Shown here: piece by piece, positions 23,899 to 33,366 of the stretch
Layout: every line of letters starts with the position of its first letter
Position numbering within the stretch: the stretch's first letter is position 1
Assembly: GCF_036226765.1 (NCBI RefSeq)
Contig: NZ_CP109017.1
Coordinates: 2,309,501-2,373,500, forward strand
Direction: 5' to 3'
Origin: Streptomyces sp. NBC_00670
Lineage (GTDB): Bacteria > Actinomycetota > Actinomycetes > Streptomycetales > Streptomycetaceae
DNA length: 64,000 bases
The notes under the pieces: model-generated
What the model was told of the DNA's origin: nothing
The model's database searches: none
The model's input: the letters and a program-made list of their open reading frames with translations, nothing else
Translations under genes and position numbers: made by a program

Positions 23899-23921
23899 AA
23901 AAAGGACCCCTGAAGGGTCCT
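23899..23921 (-). terminator. Intrinsic terminator of the tRNA-Asn pair
   Basis: On the minus strand AGGACCC-TTCAG-GGGTCCT is followed by a run of T (the + strand shows five A at 23899-23903). It lies 11 bp past the 3' end of the left tRNA-Asn. The rest of 23697-23898 shows nothing else I can name. Confidence 0.85.
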
Positions 23922-23932
23922 CGTTCAGCATG

Positions 23933-24005
23933 CTCCCCCGACTGGACTCGAACCAGTAACCTGCCGGTTAACAGCCGGCTGCTCTGCCAATTGAGCTACG
24001 GAGGA
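23933..24005 (-). tRNA. tRNA-Asn (GTT), downstream copy
   Basis: 73 nt. Acceptor TCCTCCG/CGGGGGA, with a T-G wobble, and discriminator G. D arm GCTC/GAGC, anticodon stem CCGGC/GCCGG with loop TGTTAAC (anticodon GTT), T arm ACTGG/CCAGT. It is identical in sequence to the next copy 5 bp away; the two are read leftward as one transcript. Confidence 0.95.
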
Positions 24006-24010
24006 TTGAG

Positions 24011-24083
24011 CTCCCCCGACTGGACTCGAACCAGTAACCTGCCGGTTAACAGCCGGCTGCTCTGCCAATTGAGCTACGGAGGA
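24011..24083 (-). tRNA. tRNA-Asn (GTT), upstream copy
   Basis: 73 nt with the same sequence and fold as 23933-24005. It is the first of the pair in the direction of transcription; the promoter should lie in 24084-24250, where I see no clear -35/-10. Confidence 0.95.
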
Positions 24084-24251
24084 ATGCCTCGTCGCATCGA
24101 ACGTAGCTACCCGGGTAGCCGCCCCGGAGGGCGCGCGTTCGCTGCGACACATACATTAGCGCAAGCAGGGGGGTGCTTCGCCAATCGGTATCCCCCACGA
24201 CCGGCGCCCGCGCAAGGACCGGGACGCAAGAGCAAGGGAAGGGTGGCCGTC

Positions 24252-24557
24252 ATGCGCTATCGGCTGACGTTCGTGGTCGGGCTGGCCGTGGGCTACGTAC
24301 TGGGCACACGGGCCGGACGCGAGCGTTACGAGCAGCTGAAGAAGTCGGCACGGCGGGTGGCGCAGAACCCCGCGGTGCGCAACACCGCCGAATCCGCCGC
24401 CCAGCAGGGCCGGGAATTCGCCGGCAAGGCCTACGGCGCGGTGAGCGACAAGGTGGGTGACCGCATGCCGGACTCGGTGAGCCGCCGGGTCCAGTCGCTG
24501 CGCGACCGCAGCACGGCCGGCTCCGGCCGCGACGACTGGGGCACGAGCACGACGTAA
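24252..24557 (+). CDS. YtxH-like small protein
   Basis: 101 residues. The N-terminus MRYRLTFVVGLAVGYVLGTR is a single membrane anchor with the G-x-x-x-G-Y-x-x-G-x-R-A-G-R pattern of YtxH-type proteins. It is followed by an amphipathic charged helix (RYEQLKKSARRVAQ, AESAAQQGREFAGKAYGAVS) and a polar tail. The family is linked to stress and envelope functions, with no defined reaction. The ATG at 24252 follows AAGGGAAGGG. It is divergent from the tRNA-Asn genes. Confidence 0.85.
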   Translation: MRYRLTFVVGLAVGYVLGTRAGRERYEQLKKSARRVAQNPAVRNTAESAAQQGREFAGKAYGAVSDKVGDRMPDSVSRRVQSLRDRSTAGSGRDDWGTSTT

Positions 24558-24760
24558 CCCCACGGCGGGCAGCCGCGGTAGTACCGGGCCCGGGGCGCGG
24601 GCGGCGGGGATGGCCAGGGCCACCCCTCCCGTTCACACCCCGGGCCCGCCCGCGTACCGGCCCCGCCGCAGCCCGGGAACCGGACGAACCGCCCCGGAAG
24701 CCGGACGAACCGCCCCGGGGGGCGGCGCGGCCCGTCGTGGGCGTGCGGCACAATTCCGCC

Positions 24761-26215
24761 ATGGGGATAGTCGCCGGGTTGGACAGTTCGCCCGATTTCA
24801 CTCGTATCGTCGTGTGTGACACGGACACGGGGGCCGTGCTCAGGCAGGGGTACGCGCCACATCCGCTGGAGGCGCGAGAGGGCGGCGGACGTCCTTCCGA
24901 CGTCGATCCGCAGGCCTGGCTGCTCTCCCTCGGCGACGCGGCGAGCGGCGGTCTCCTCGAGGGAGTGCAGGCCATCGGCGTCTCCGCGCAGGCCGGCGCG
25001 GTGGTGCCGCTCGACTCCCAGGGCGGCACCGTCCGCCCGGCGCTCGTCGGCGGCGACAAGCGGGCCCAGGTCGCGGCCGCCGATCTGATCGACGCGCTCG
25101 GCGGACGGCAGGCGTGGGCGCAGTCGGTGGGCTGTGTGCCGGGTGCCGCGCAGCCGGTGACGAAGCTGCGCTGGCTGGCCAAGACCGAACCCGAGAACGC
25201 CGCGCGCACCGCCATGCTGCTCCAGGCGCACGACTGGCTGGTGTGGCAGCTGCTCGGCCGGCCGGTGCGCCGGACCACGGACCGGGGCGGCGCCTCGGGC
25301 ACCGGCTACTGGTCGGCGGCGAGCGGCGCGTACCGGCCGGACCTGGTGGAACTCGCGCTCGGCCACCAGGCGATGCTGCCCGAGGTGCTCGGCCCCGCCG
25401 ACGCGGCCGGGCACACCCCGGAGGGGCTGCTGATCTCGGCGGGGACCGGCGAGACGATGGCCGCCGCGTTCGGGCTCGGCATCGGCCTCGGCGACGCGGT
25501 GGTGTCGCTGGGCGCCTCCGGTTCGGTGATGGCCGTGCACCCCGAGGCCCTGGTGGACCCGTCGGGGATGATCACCTCGCTCGCGGACGCCACCGGGATG
25601 CATCTGCCGGTGGTCACCACCACCAACGCCGTACGGGCGCTGCGCGGCGCCGCCGATCTGCTCGGCGTGCCGGATCTGGAGGCACTGTCGGAGCTGGCGA
25701 TGAAGTCGACGCCCGGTTCGCACGGCCTCGTCCTGCTGCCCTATCTGGAGGGCGAGCGCACGCCGAGCCTGCCGCACACCGCGGGCACGCTGGCGGGGCT
25801 GCGGCGGGAGTCGATGAAGCCGGAGCACCTGGCGCGGGCGGCATTCGAGGGGATGCTGTGCGGGCTCGCGGACGCGCTGGACGTGCTGCGCGGGCGCGGC
25901 GTGGAGGTGCGCCGGGTGTTCCTGCTCGGGGCCGCCGCCGAACTGCCCGCCGTCCAGGCGGCGGCGCCCTCGCTGTTCGCCGCGCAGGTCGTCGTCCCCC
26001 AGCCGGCCGACTACGCGGCGATCGGTTCCGCCCGGCAGGCGGCCTGGGCGCTGGGCGCCTCGCAGGGCACGCTCGACCCGCGCACTCCGCCGGTGTGGCA
26101 GGGCGCGGCGGCGCAGGTGCTGGAGGCGGGCGAGGATCTGGCGGTGGGTCAGGCGGTGCGCCAGCAGTACGTGTCGGTGCGCGAACAGACCCATCCCGGG
26201 GCGTTCCGGGCGTGA
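24761..26215 (+). CDS. FGGY-family carbohydrate kinase (xylulokinase-like)
   Basis: 484 residues. N-terminal MGIVAGLDSSPDFTRIVVCD is the phosphate loop (D-S-S-x-x-x-T), then IGVSAQAGAVVPLDSQGGTV, QPVTKLRWLAKTEPE, AHDWLVWQLLGR, TDRGGASGTGYWSAASG with the catalytic-type Asp region, ISAGTGETMAAAFGLGIGLG, SLGASGSVMAVHPEAL and LLPYLEGERTPSLPHTAGTL. It phosphorylates a sugar or polyol, most likely D-xylulose, with ATP. The start lacks a Shine-Dalgarno site; CACAAT ends 6 nt before the ATG, so it is probably a leaderless transcript. Confidence 0.85.
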   Translation: MGIVAGLDSSPDFTRIVVCDTDTGAVLRQGYAPHPLEAREGGGRPSDVDPQAWLLSLGDAASGGLLEGVQAIGVSAQAGAVVPLDSQGGTVRPALVGGDKRAQVAAADLIDALGGRQAWAQSVGCVPGAAQPVTKLRWLAKTEPENAARTAMLLQAHDWLVWQLLGRPVRRTTDRGGASGTGYWSAASGAYRPDLVELALGHQAMLPEVLGPADAAGHTPEGLLISAGTGETMAAAFGLGIGLGDAVVSLGASGSVMAVHPEALVDPSGMITSLADATGMHLPVVTTTNAVRALRGAADLLGVPDLEALSELAMKSTPGSHGLVLLPYLEGERTPSLPHTAGTLAGLRRESMKPEHLARAAFEGMLCGLADALDVLRGRGVEVRRVFLLGAAAELPAVQAAAPSLFAAQVVVPQPADYAAIGSARQAAWALGASQGTLDPRTPPVWQGAAAQVLEAGEDLAVGQAVRQQYVSVREQTHPGAFRA

Positions 26216-26389
26216 GGCGCGCGGGAAGCCGCGGAGACCGTGCCATGTGGCGTACGTCTCACGGCTGAATCCGTGCACCTACCCGCGCCGCAGTCGGATT
26301 AATCGCTTGAGGTAACACGGGTGGAGTGTTCGACGATAGGGGGTGGTGCATCACCGCAACCCTGCCGTCGACGATCCGAGAGTTCCCGC

Positions 26390-28123
26390 GTGCTCATACG
26401 ACTTCTCCGGGCTTATCTCAGGCCCTACCGGAAACCCATCGCGCTGCTGGTCCTGCTGCAGTTCCTGCAGACCTGCGCCACCCTCTACCTGCCCACCCTG
26501 AACGCCGACATCATCGACAACGGTGTGGTCAAGGGCGACACGGACTACATCCTTTCCTTCGGCGCGCTGATGATCGGCATCTCGCTGGCCCAGGTCGTGT
26601 GCAACACGGGGGCCGTGTACTTCGGCGCCCGTACCGCCTCCGCGCTCGGCCGCGACGTACGGGCCGGGATCTTCGACCGGGTGCAGTCGTTCTCCGCGCG
26701 CGAGGTCGGCCGGTTCGGGGCGCCCTCCCTCATCACCCGCACCACCAACGACGTCCAGCAGGTGCAGATGCTGGCGCTGATGACGTTCACGCTGATGGTG
26801 TCGGCGCCGATCATGTGCGTGGGCGGCATCGTGATGGCGCTCGGCCTGGACGTGCCGCTGTCCGGCGTGCTGGTCGCGGTGGTCCCGGTGCTCGGCATCT
26901 GCGTCACGCTGCTGGTGCGCCGGCTGCGTCCGCTGTTCCGGAGCATGCAGGTCCGGCTGGACACGGTGAACCGGGTGCTGCGCGAGCAGATCAGCGGCAA
27001 CCGCGTGATCCGCGCCTTCGTCCGCGACGAGTTCGAGAAGGACCGGTTCGCCGGTGCCAACCGCGAGCTGACCGAGGTGTCGCTGGGCACCGGGCGGATC
27101 CTGGCGCTGATGTTCCCGATCGTGATGACCGTGGTGAACCTCTCCTCGATCGCCGTGCTCTGGTTCGGCGCGCACCGCATCGACAGCGGCGGCATGCAGA
27201 TCGGCGACCTGACCGCGTTCCTCGCCTATCTGATGCAGATCGTGATGTCCGTGATGATGGCCACCTTCATGTTCATGATGGTGCCGCGCGCGGAGGTCTG
27301 CGCCGAGCGCATCCAGGAGGTGCTGAACACCTCCAGCAGCGTGGTCCCGCCGCTCGCCCCGGTCCTCGAACTGCGCCGGCACGGGCATCTGGAGCTGCGT
27401 GGGGCGGGCTTCCGCTACCCGGGTGCCGAGGAACCGGTGCTGCGCCACATCGACCTGGTGGCCCGGCCGGGCGAGACCACCGCCGTCATCGGCTCCACCG
27501 GCAGCGGCAAGTCGACGCTGCTGGGACTGGTCCCCCGGCTGTTCGACGCCACCGACGGCGAGGTCCTCGTCGACGGCGTCGACGTGCGGGAGATCGACCC
27601 GAAGCTGATCGCGAAGACCGTCGGCATGGTGCCGCAGAAGCCGTATCTGTTCGCGGGGACGGTCGCCACCAATCTGCGCTACGGCAACCCGGACGCGACC
27701 GACGAGGAGCTGTGGCACGCGCTTGAGGTGGCGCAGGCCAAGGGCTTCGTCAGCGAGCTGGAGGGCGGCCTCGACGCGCCGATCGCGCAGAGCGGCACCA
27801 ATGTGTCGGGCGGTCAGCGCCAGCGCCTGGCCATCGCCCGCACCCTTGTACAGCGCCCGGAGATCTATCTGTTCGACGACTCCTTCTCCGCGCTCGACTA
27901 CGCCACCGACGCGGCCCTGCGCGCGGCCCTCGCCCGCGAGACCGCCGAGGCGACCGTGGTGATCGTCGCCCAGCGGGTGGCGACCATCCGCGACGCCGAT
28001 CGCATCCTGGTCCTGGACGAGGGCCGGATCGTCGGCGCCGGACGCCACCAGGAACTGATGGCGGACAACGAGACCTACCGGGAGATCGTGCTCTCCCAGC
28101 TCACGGAAGCGGAGGCTGCCTGA
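26390..28123 (+). CDS. ABC exporter half-transporter (degenerate Walker B)
   Basis: 577 residues: six-TM exporter domain (about 1-310) then ATPase. Walker A is GSTGSGKST, the signature VSGGQRQRLAIARTL is canonical, but Walker B is IYLFDDSFSALD, with Asp in place of the catalytic Glu. The GTG at 26390 has GAGAG upstream; its stop shares one base with the next ATG (TGATG). Together the two genes form a heterodimeric exporter in the membrane. This subunit supplies the working signature to its partner. Substrate unknown; lipid or drug export is typical. Confidence 0.9.
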   Translation: MLIRLLRAYLRPYRKPIALLVLLQFLQTCATLYLPTLNADIIDNGVVKGDTDYILSFGALMIGISLAQVVCNTGAVYFGARTASALGRDVRAGIFDRVQSFSAREVGRFGAPSLITRTTNDVQQVQMLALMTFTLMVSAPIMCVGGIVMALGLDVPLSGVLVAVVPVLGICVTLLVRRLRPLFRSMQVRLDTVNRVLREQISGNRVIRAFVRDEFEKDRFAGANRELTEVSLGTGRILALMFPIVMTVVNLSSIAVLWFGAHRIDSGGMQIGDLTAFLAYLMQIVMSVMMATFMFMMVPRAEVCAERIQEVLNTSSSVVPPLAPVLELRRHGHLELRGAGFRYPGAEEPVLRHIDLVARPGETTAVIGSTGSGKSTLLGLVPRLFDATDGEVLVDGVDVREIDPKLIAKTVGMVPQKPYLFAGTVATNLRYGNPDATDEELWHALEVAQAKGFVSELEGGLDAPIAQSGTNVSGGQRQRLAIARTLVQRPEIYLFDDSFSALDYATDAALRAALARETAEATVVIVAQRVATIRDADRILVLDEGRIVGAGRHQELMADNETYREIVLSQLTEAEAA

Positions 28124-30054
28124 TGGCCGGGCCGATGGGGCGGATGGCGGCCGGACGGGGCGCCCCCGACCAGCGATCGATGGACTTCAAGGGATCGGGC
28201 AAACGGCTCCTCGCCCAGTTCCGTCCCGAGCGCGCCACGATGCTCGTGATGCTGGCGTGCGGTGTGCTCAGCGTGGCCCTGTCGGTGGTCGGGCCGAAGA
28301 TCCTCGGCAAGGCGACCGACCTGGTGTTCGCCGGCATCATCGGACGGCAGATGCCCTCCGGCGCCACCAGGGAACAGGTGCTCGACTCGATGCGGAAGCG
28401 CGGCGACGGCGACGTCGCCGACATGCTCTCCGGCACCGACTTCACCCCGGGCAAGGGCATCGACTTCGGCGCGGTGGGCAACGTCCTGCTGCTCGCGCTC
28501 GGCACGTTCCTGGTGGCCGGGCTGCTGATGGCGGTGTCCACGCGGCTGTCCAACCGGGCCATCAACCTGACGGTGTCCCGGCTGCGCAGGGACGTGCAGG
28601 AGAAGCTGTCGCGGCTGCCGCTGTCGTACTTCGACAAGCGCCAGCGCGGCGAGGTACTCAGCCGCGCCACCAACGACATCGACAACATCGGCCAGACGCT
28701 CCAGCAGTCGATGGGCCAGCTCGTCAACTCACTGCTGACGATCGTCGGCGTGCTGGTGATGATGTTCTACGTCTCCTGGATCCTGGCCCTGGTGGCACTG
28801 GTCACCGTGCCGCTGTCGTTCGTCGTCGCGACCCGCGTCGGCAAGCGCTCGCAGCCGCACTTCGTGCAGCAGTGGCGCACGACGGGCAAGCTCAACGCGC
28901 ACATCGAGGAGATGTACACCGGGCACACCCTCGTCAAGGTTTTCGGACGGCAGGAGGAGTCGGCGAAGGCGTTCGCCGAGCAGAACGACGAGCTCTACGA
29001 GGCCGGGTTCAAGGCGCAGTTCAACAGCGGGATCATGCAGCCGCTGATGATGTTCGTCTCCAACCTGAACTACGTGCTGGTCGCCGTCGTCGGCGGGCTG
29101 CGGGTGGCCACGGGGTCGCTGTCCATCGGTGACGTGCAGGCGTTCATCCAGTACTCGCGGCAGTTCTCGATGCCGCTGACGCAGGTCGCCTCGATGGCCA
29201 ACCTGGTGCAGTCCGGCGTCGCCTCGGCCGAACGGATCTTCGAGCTGCTCGACGCGGAGGAGCAGAGCGCGGACCCGGTGCCCGGCGAGAAGCCGGCGGA
29301 GCTGCGCGGGCGTGTCGCCCTGGAGCACGTCTCCTTCCGCTACGACCCCGACAAGCCGCTCATCGAGGACCTGTCGCTGAAGGTCGAGCCGGGCCACACG
29401 GTCGCCATCGTCGGCCCGACCGGCGCCGGCAAGACCACGCTCGTCAACCTGCTGATGCGGTTCTACGACGTCACCGGCGGGCGGATCACCCTCGACGGCG
29501 TCGACATCGCGAAGATGTCCCGCGACGAACTGCGCGCGGGCATCGGCATGGTGCTCCAGGACACCTGGCTGTTCGGCGGCACGATCGCGGAGAACATCGC
29601 GTACGGGGCCGCGCGCGAGGTGACGCGCGGGGAGATCGAGGAGGCGGCGCGGGCGGCGCACGCGGACCGGTTCGTGCGGACGTTGCCGGACGGGTACGAC
29701 ACGGTGATCGACGACGAGGGGACGGGGGTGAGCGCGGGTGAGAAGCAGCTCATCACGATCGCGCGGGCGTTCCTGTCGGATCCGGTGATCCTCGTGCTGG
29801 ACGAGGCGACGTCGTCCGTGGACACGCGGACGGAGGTGCTGATCCAGAAGGCGATGGCGAAGCTGGCGGCGGGGCGGACGTCGTTCGTGATCGCGCACCG
29901 GTTGTCCACGATCCGGGACGCGGACACGATCCTGGTGATGGAGAACGGTTCCCTCGTGGAGCAGGGCTCCCACGACGTGCTCCTCGCCACGGGTGGTGCG
30001 TACGCCCGCCTGTACCGGGCGCAGTTCGCCCAGGCGGTGGCGGAGGTGGACTGA
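28123..30054 (+). CDS. ABC exporter half-transporter (degenerate signature)
   Basis: 643 residues, with a Gly/Arg-rich N-terminal tail. A long insert follows TM1 (GRQMPSGATREQVLDSMRKR and TDFTPGKGIDFGAVG), and VSRLRRDVQEKLSRLPLSYF begins the coupling region. ATPase: Walker A GPTGAGKTT, signature VSAGEKQLITIARAF (S-A-G-E instead of S-G-G-Q) and Walker B VILVLDEATSSVD with the catalytic Glu intact. It complements the upstream subunit: one consensus and one degenerate ATP site, as in TM287/288-type exporters. Overlap TGATG with the upstream gene shows coupling. Confidence 0.9.
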   Translation: MAGPMGRMAAGRGAPDQRSMDFKGSGKRLLAQFRPERATMLVMLACGVLSVALSVVGPKILGKATDLVFAGIIGRQMPSGATREQVLDSMRKRGDGDVADMLSGTDFTPGKGIDFGAVGNVLLLALGTFLVAGLLMAVSTRLSNRAINLTVSRLRRDVQEKLSRLPLSYFDKRQRGEVLSRATNDIDNIGQTLQQSMGQLVNSLLTIVGVLVMMFYVSWILALVALVTVPLSFVVATRVGKRSQPHFVQQWRTTGKLNAHIEEMYTGHTLVKVFGRQEESAKAFAEQNDELYEAGFKAQFNSGIMQPLMMFVSNLNYVLVAVVGGLRVATGSLSIGDVQAFIQYSRQFSMPLTQVASMANLVQSGVASAERIFELLDAEEQSADPVPGEKPAELRGRVALEHVSFRYDPDKPLIEDLSLKVEPGHTVAIVGPTGAGKTTLVNLLMRFYDVTGGRITLDGVDIAKMSRDELRAGIGMVLQDTWLFGGTIAENIAYGAAREVTRGEIEEAARAAHADRFVRTLPDGYDTVIDDEGTGVSAGEKQLITIARAFLSDPVILVLDEATSSVDTRTEVLIQKAMAKLAAGRTSFVIAHRLSTIRDADTILVMENGSLVEQGSHDVLLATGGAYARLYRAQFAQAVAEVD

Positions 30055-30083
30055 GGTCCGACCCGGGCGGGGCTTCGCCCCGC

Positions 30084-30125
30084 GCGCAGTTCCCCGCGCC
30101 CCTTCAGGGGCGCGGGGAACTGCGC
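30084..30125. terminator. 19-bp perfect hairpin between convergent genes
   Basis: Arms 30084-30102 and 30107-30125 pair perfectly over 19 bp around TTCA; the arm core is GTTCCCCGCGCCCC. It sits between the ABC operon (+) and hrdA (-), so it can stop both. A second short hairpin (GGGGCTTCGCCCC) lies just before it. The same GTTCCCCGCGCCCC motif recurs at 38366-38390, showing a dispersed intergenic repeat family. Confidence 0.85.
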
Positions 30126-30184
30126 GACAAGCCACGACGTAGCCGCAGCCGCCGACGAACCCCACCTACCCGAGCTCTGTCGCG

Positions 30185-31222
30185 TCAGTCCAGGTAGCCG
30201 CGGAGCTGGTCGGCGTACGTGTGGTCCCTGAGCTTGTTCAGGGTCTTCGACTCGATCTGGCGGATACGCTCCCGCGTGACGCCGAAGATGCGGCCTATCT
30301 CCTCCAGTGTGCGCGGGCGGCCGTCCGCCAGGCCGTAGCGGAGCTGCACCACCTTCCGCTCCCGCTCCCCAAGCGTCGACAGCACCGCGTCCAGATGCTC
30401 CCGCAGCAACAGGAACGCCGCCGACTCCACGGGACTCGCCGCGTCCCCGTCCTCGATGAGGTCGCCGAGCGCGACGTCCTCCTCCTCACCCACCGGCGCG
30501 TGCAGCGACACCGGTTCCTGGGCGAGCCGCAGCACCTCCCCCACCCGCTCCGGCGGCAGGTCGAGATGCGCGGCGACCTCCTCCGCCGTCGGCTCGTACC
30601 CCCGCTCCTGAAGCATCCGCCGCTGCACCCGCACCACCCGGTTGATCAGCTCGACGACGTGCACCGGGACGCGGATCGTGCGGGCCTGGTCGGCCAGGGC
30701 GCGGGACATGGCCTGGCGGATCCACCAGGTCGCGTACGTGGAGAACTTGTAGCCGCGCGCGTAGTCGAACTTCTCCACCGCGCGGATCAGCCCGAGGTTG
30801 CCCTCCTGCACCAGGTCGAGCATGGTCAGCCCGCGCCCGACGTACCGCTTGGCGACGGAGACGACGAGGCGCAGATTGGCCTCGATCAGCCGGCGCTTGG
30901 CCATCCGGCCCCGGACGACCAGTGTGTCGAGGTCGAGGGCGAGCCGGCTGTCCAGATCGGGGGCGGAGCCGAGCTTCTCCTCGGCGAAGAGGCCGGCCTC
31001 GACCCGGCGGGCGAGGTCCACCTCCTCTGCCGCGGTGAGCAGCGGGATACGGCCGATCTCGCGCAGGTACTGGCGGAACAGGTCGGAGGAGGGCCCACCG
31101 GAGGCACCGGAACCGCCGGTCCCGCCCGTGTCGGCCCGGCCGCGCGGCGGCTCCACGGGCACCACCACCTCCACCGCGCGGTCTGTCGCGCCGGCTGTCT
31201 GCGTGCGGGTCTGGGTCTGCAC
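30185..31222 (-). CDS. hrdA: RNA polymerase sigma factor, HrdA type
   Basis: 345 residues of the sigma-70 family, groups 1/2. Region 1.2: [20 protein letters not shown]. Region 2: [60 protein letters not shown]. Region 3: [20 protein letters not shown]. Region 4: [40 protein letters not shown]. It lacks the long N-terminus of HrdB. Its position directly after dnaG is that of HrdA in Streptomyces (from memory). The GTG at 31222 follows GGAGG at 8 nt; a longer frame reaches 31324. Confidence 0.88.
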   Translation of the reverse strand: MQTQTRTQTAGATDRAVEVVVPVEPPRGRADTGGTGGSGASGGPSSDLFRQYLREIGRIPLLTAAEEVDLARRVEAGLFAEEKLGSAPDLDSRLALDLDTLVVRGRMAKRRLIEANLRLVVSVAKRYVGRGLTMLDLVQEGNLGLIRAVEKFDYARGYKFSTYATWWIRQAMSRALADQARTIRVPVHVVELINRVVRVQRRMLQERGYEPTAEEVAAHLDLPPERVGEVLRLAQEPVSLHAPVGEEEDVALGDLIEDGDAASPVESAAFLLLREHLDAVLSTLGERERKVVQLRYGLADGRPRTLEEIGRIFGVTRERIRQIESKTLNKLRDHTYADQLRGYLD

Positions 31223-31407
31223 GGGGGCGACCTCCGGATGAGTCGCTGCGGGGGGGGTGCGGGCCGGCCGCGCTCCGAGGACTTGGCACCGCCCCCAGTG
31301 TGGGGTACGACACATCTCCGCCACGAGGGGCGTGCGGTGACTTTTTGCGTCCGGTCCGTGACCCGCCGGTTACCGGCAGGGCGGCGGGAGCTACGGGCGG
31401 CGCGCCC

Positions 31408-33318
31408 TCACAGCGCCGCCGCGCCGCCCGCCCGCAGCGCCTGGTCGTACTGCTGGAGCACCCACAGTTCGTTCTGCACGGCGCCCAGCTGCGCCGGGTC
31501 GCCGTGCGCGGCGAGCCGGGTGAGCTGGCTCTGGATGTCGCGCACCCGCCGCTCGACCGCGCGGCGGCGCACGGTGACCAGCTGCTCGCCCGCGTAGTGC
31601 TCGTCCACCGTGCGGCGCAGGATCGTCTCGACGGCCAGCTCGGTGACCATCGAGCGGACCGCGTCGTCGGGGGCCGCCTCGCGCACCCGGAGCAGGTACT
31701 CCTGCGGGTCCCGCACGCCCTGCTCGGCGCCGCCCGCCTCCTGGATCGCCTCGCGGACGGCCGCGTAGGGCGGCGCGGTGAACTCGTCGGCGCCGTACGC
31801 GTCGAACGCCGGGGAGACCAGTTCGGGCCGCTGGAGCGCGAGTTTGAGCAGCTCGCGCTCGGTGGCGTAGACGGGGTTGCGCAGGGTGAGCGCGGGGCCG
31901 CGCAGTCCGGGCCGGGCCGGTCCCGCGGCGTACTGCTGCTGCGGGCGCCGGTCGGCGGCCGGTGCCGGGCCCCGGCCGCCGCGCTCGCGGGCCCAGCGGG
32001 CGAGCTGGCCGACGCGGCGGACGACGAACTGGGTGTCGAGGATGCCGAGCAGTCCGGCGAGCTGCACGGCCACCTCGTGCTGCGCGCCGCTGTTCTTGAT
32101 CCGGGCCACGATCGGCGCCGCCTCGTCGAGCGCGGCGGCCCGGCCCGCCGGGGTGTCCAGGTCGTAGCGGCCGACGATCTGGCGCAGCGCGAACTCGAAC
32201 AGCGGGGTGCGGGGTTCGGCCAGCTCGGCGACCGCCTCGTCGCCCTTGGCCAGCCGCAGGTCGCAGGGGTCCATGCCGTCGGGGGCGATGGCGATGTACG
32301 TCTCGGCGGCGAACTTCTGGTCGTCCTCGAAGGCGCGCAGGGCGGCCTTCTGGCCGGCCGCGTCGCCGTCGAAGGTGAAGATCACGCGGGCCGAGCCGTT
32401 GTCCATCAGCAGCCGGCGCAGGATCTTGATGTGCTCGCCGCCGAAGGCGGTGCCGCAGGTGGCGATGGCCGTCGTCACACCGGCGAGGTGGCAGGCCATG
32501 ACGTCGGTGTAGCCCTCGACGACGACCGCCCGGGAGGCCTTCGCGATGTCCTTCTTGGCGAGGTCGATGCCGTAGAGGACCTGGGACTTCTTGTAGATCG
32601 CGGTGTCGGGGGTGTTGAGGTACTTGGGGCCGTTGTCCGCCTCGTAGAGCTTGCGGGCGCCGAAGCCGACGACGTCGCCGCCGATGTCCCGGATCGGCCA
32701 CATCAGCCGGCCCCGGAAGCGGTCGATGGGGCCCCGGCGGCCCTCCTGGGCGAGCCCGGAGAGGAGCAGTTCCTTGTCGGTGAAGCCCTTGCCGCGCAGG
32801 AAGCGGGTGAGGTGGTCCCAGCCCTGGGGGCTGTAGCCGACGCCGAAGTGGACGGCGGCGGCCTGGTCGAAGCCGCGTTCGGCGAGGAAGGTGCGGCCGG
32901 TGTCGGCCTCCGGGTGGGTGCCGAGCTGTTCGGCGTACCACTGGGCGGCCAGTTTGTGCGCCTCGACCAGGCGAATCCGCTCGCCGCGCTGGTGGGAGGG
33001 GTTGTAGCCGCCCTCCTCGTAGCGCAGGGTGATGCCGGCCTGGGCCGCGAGCCGTTCGACCGCCTCGGAGAACGAGAGGTGGTCGATCTTCATCACGAAG
33101 GTGAGGGTGTCGCCGCCCTCCTGGCAGCCGAAGCAGTGGAAGAGTCCCTTGCTCGGGCTGACCTGGAAGGACGGCGACTTCTCGTCGTGGAAGGGGCACA
33201 GCCCCTTGAGGTTGCCGCCACCGGCGTTGCGCAGCTGGAGGTACTCGGACACGACGGCGTCGATGGGAACCGCGTCCCGGACCGCCTTCACGTCCTCGTC
33301 ATTGATCCGTCCTGCCAC
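31408..33318 (-). CDS. dnaG: DNA primase
   Basis: 636 residues. CHC2 zinc domain: GLCPFHDEKSPSFQVSPSKG then LFHCFGCQEGGD. Core: GVGYSPQGWDHLTRFL, FRGRLMWPIRDIGGDVVGFG. TOPRIM: VVVEGYTDVMACHLAGV, ARVIFTFDGDAAGQKAALRA. C-terminal helicase-binding domain after a Pro/Gln-rich linker. It makes RNA primers at the replication fork. Start GTG at 33318 has no Shine-Dalgarno site; TAGAAT ends 6 nt upstream, suggesting a leaderless message. hrdA follows 185 bp downstream on the same strand. Confidence 0.97.
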   Translation of the reverse strand: MAGRINDEDVKAVRDAVPIDAVVSEYLQLRNAGGGNLKGLCPFHDEKSPSFQVSPSKGLFHCFGCQEGGDTLTFVMKIDHLSFSEAVERLAAQAGITLRYEEGGYNPSHQRGERIRLVEAHKLAAQWYAEQLGTHPEADTGRTFLAERGFDQAAAVHFGVGYSPQGWDHLTRFLRGKGFTDKELLLSGLAQEGRRGPIDRFRGRLMWPIRDIGGDVVGFGARKLYEADNGPKYLNTPDTAIYKKSQVLYGIDLAKKDIAKASRAVVVEGYTDVMACHLAGVTTAIATCGTAFGGEHIKILRRLLMDNGSARVIFTFDGDAAGQKAALRAFEDDQKFAAETYIAIAPDGMDPCDLRLAKGDEAVAELAEPRTPLFEFALRQIVGRYDLDTPAGRAAALDEAAPIVARIKNSGAQHEVAVQLAGLLGILDTQFVVRRVGQLARWARERGGRGPAPAADRRPQQQYAAGPARPGLRGPALTLRNPVYATERELLKLALQRPELVSPAFDAYGADEFTAPPYAAVREAIQEAGGAEQGVRDPQEYLLRVREAAPDDAVRSMVTELAVETILRRTVDEHYAGEQLVTVRRRAVERRVRDIQSQLTRLAAHGDPAQLGAVQNELWVLQQYDQALRAGGAAAL

Positions 33319-33366
33319 GCGTGAATTCTACGGTGGCCCACCGACAGCTCCCGCCGCTCCCGCCGC

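Noticed and set aside
24743..26268. 384-codon alternative frame inside the FGGY kinase
   Set aside because: Arg/Gly/Ala-rich shadow of the real frame; no motif.
31300..33324. 674-codon rightward frame across dnaG
   Set aside because: Antisense shadow of dnaG.
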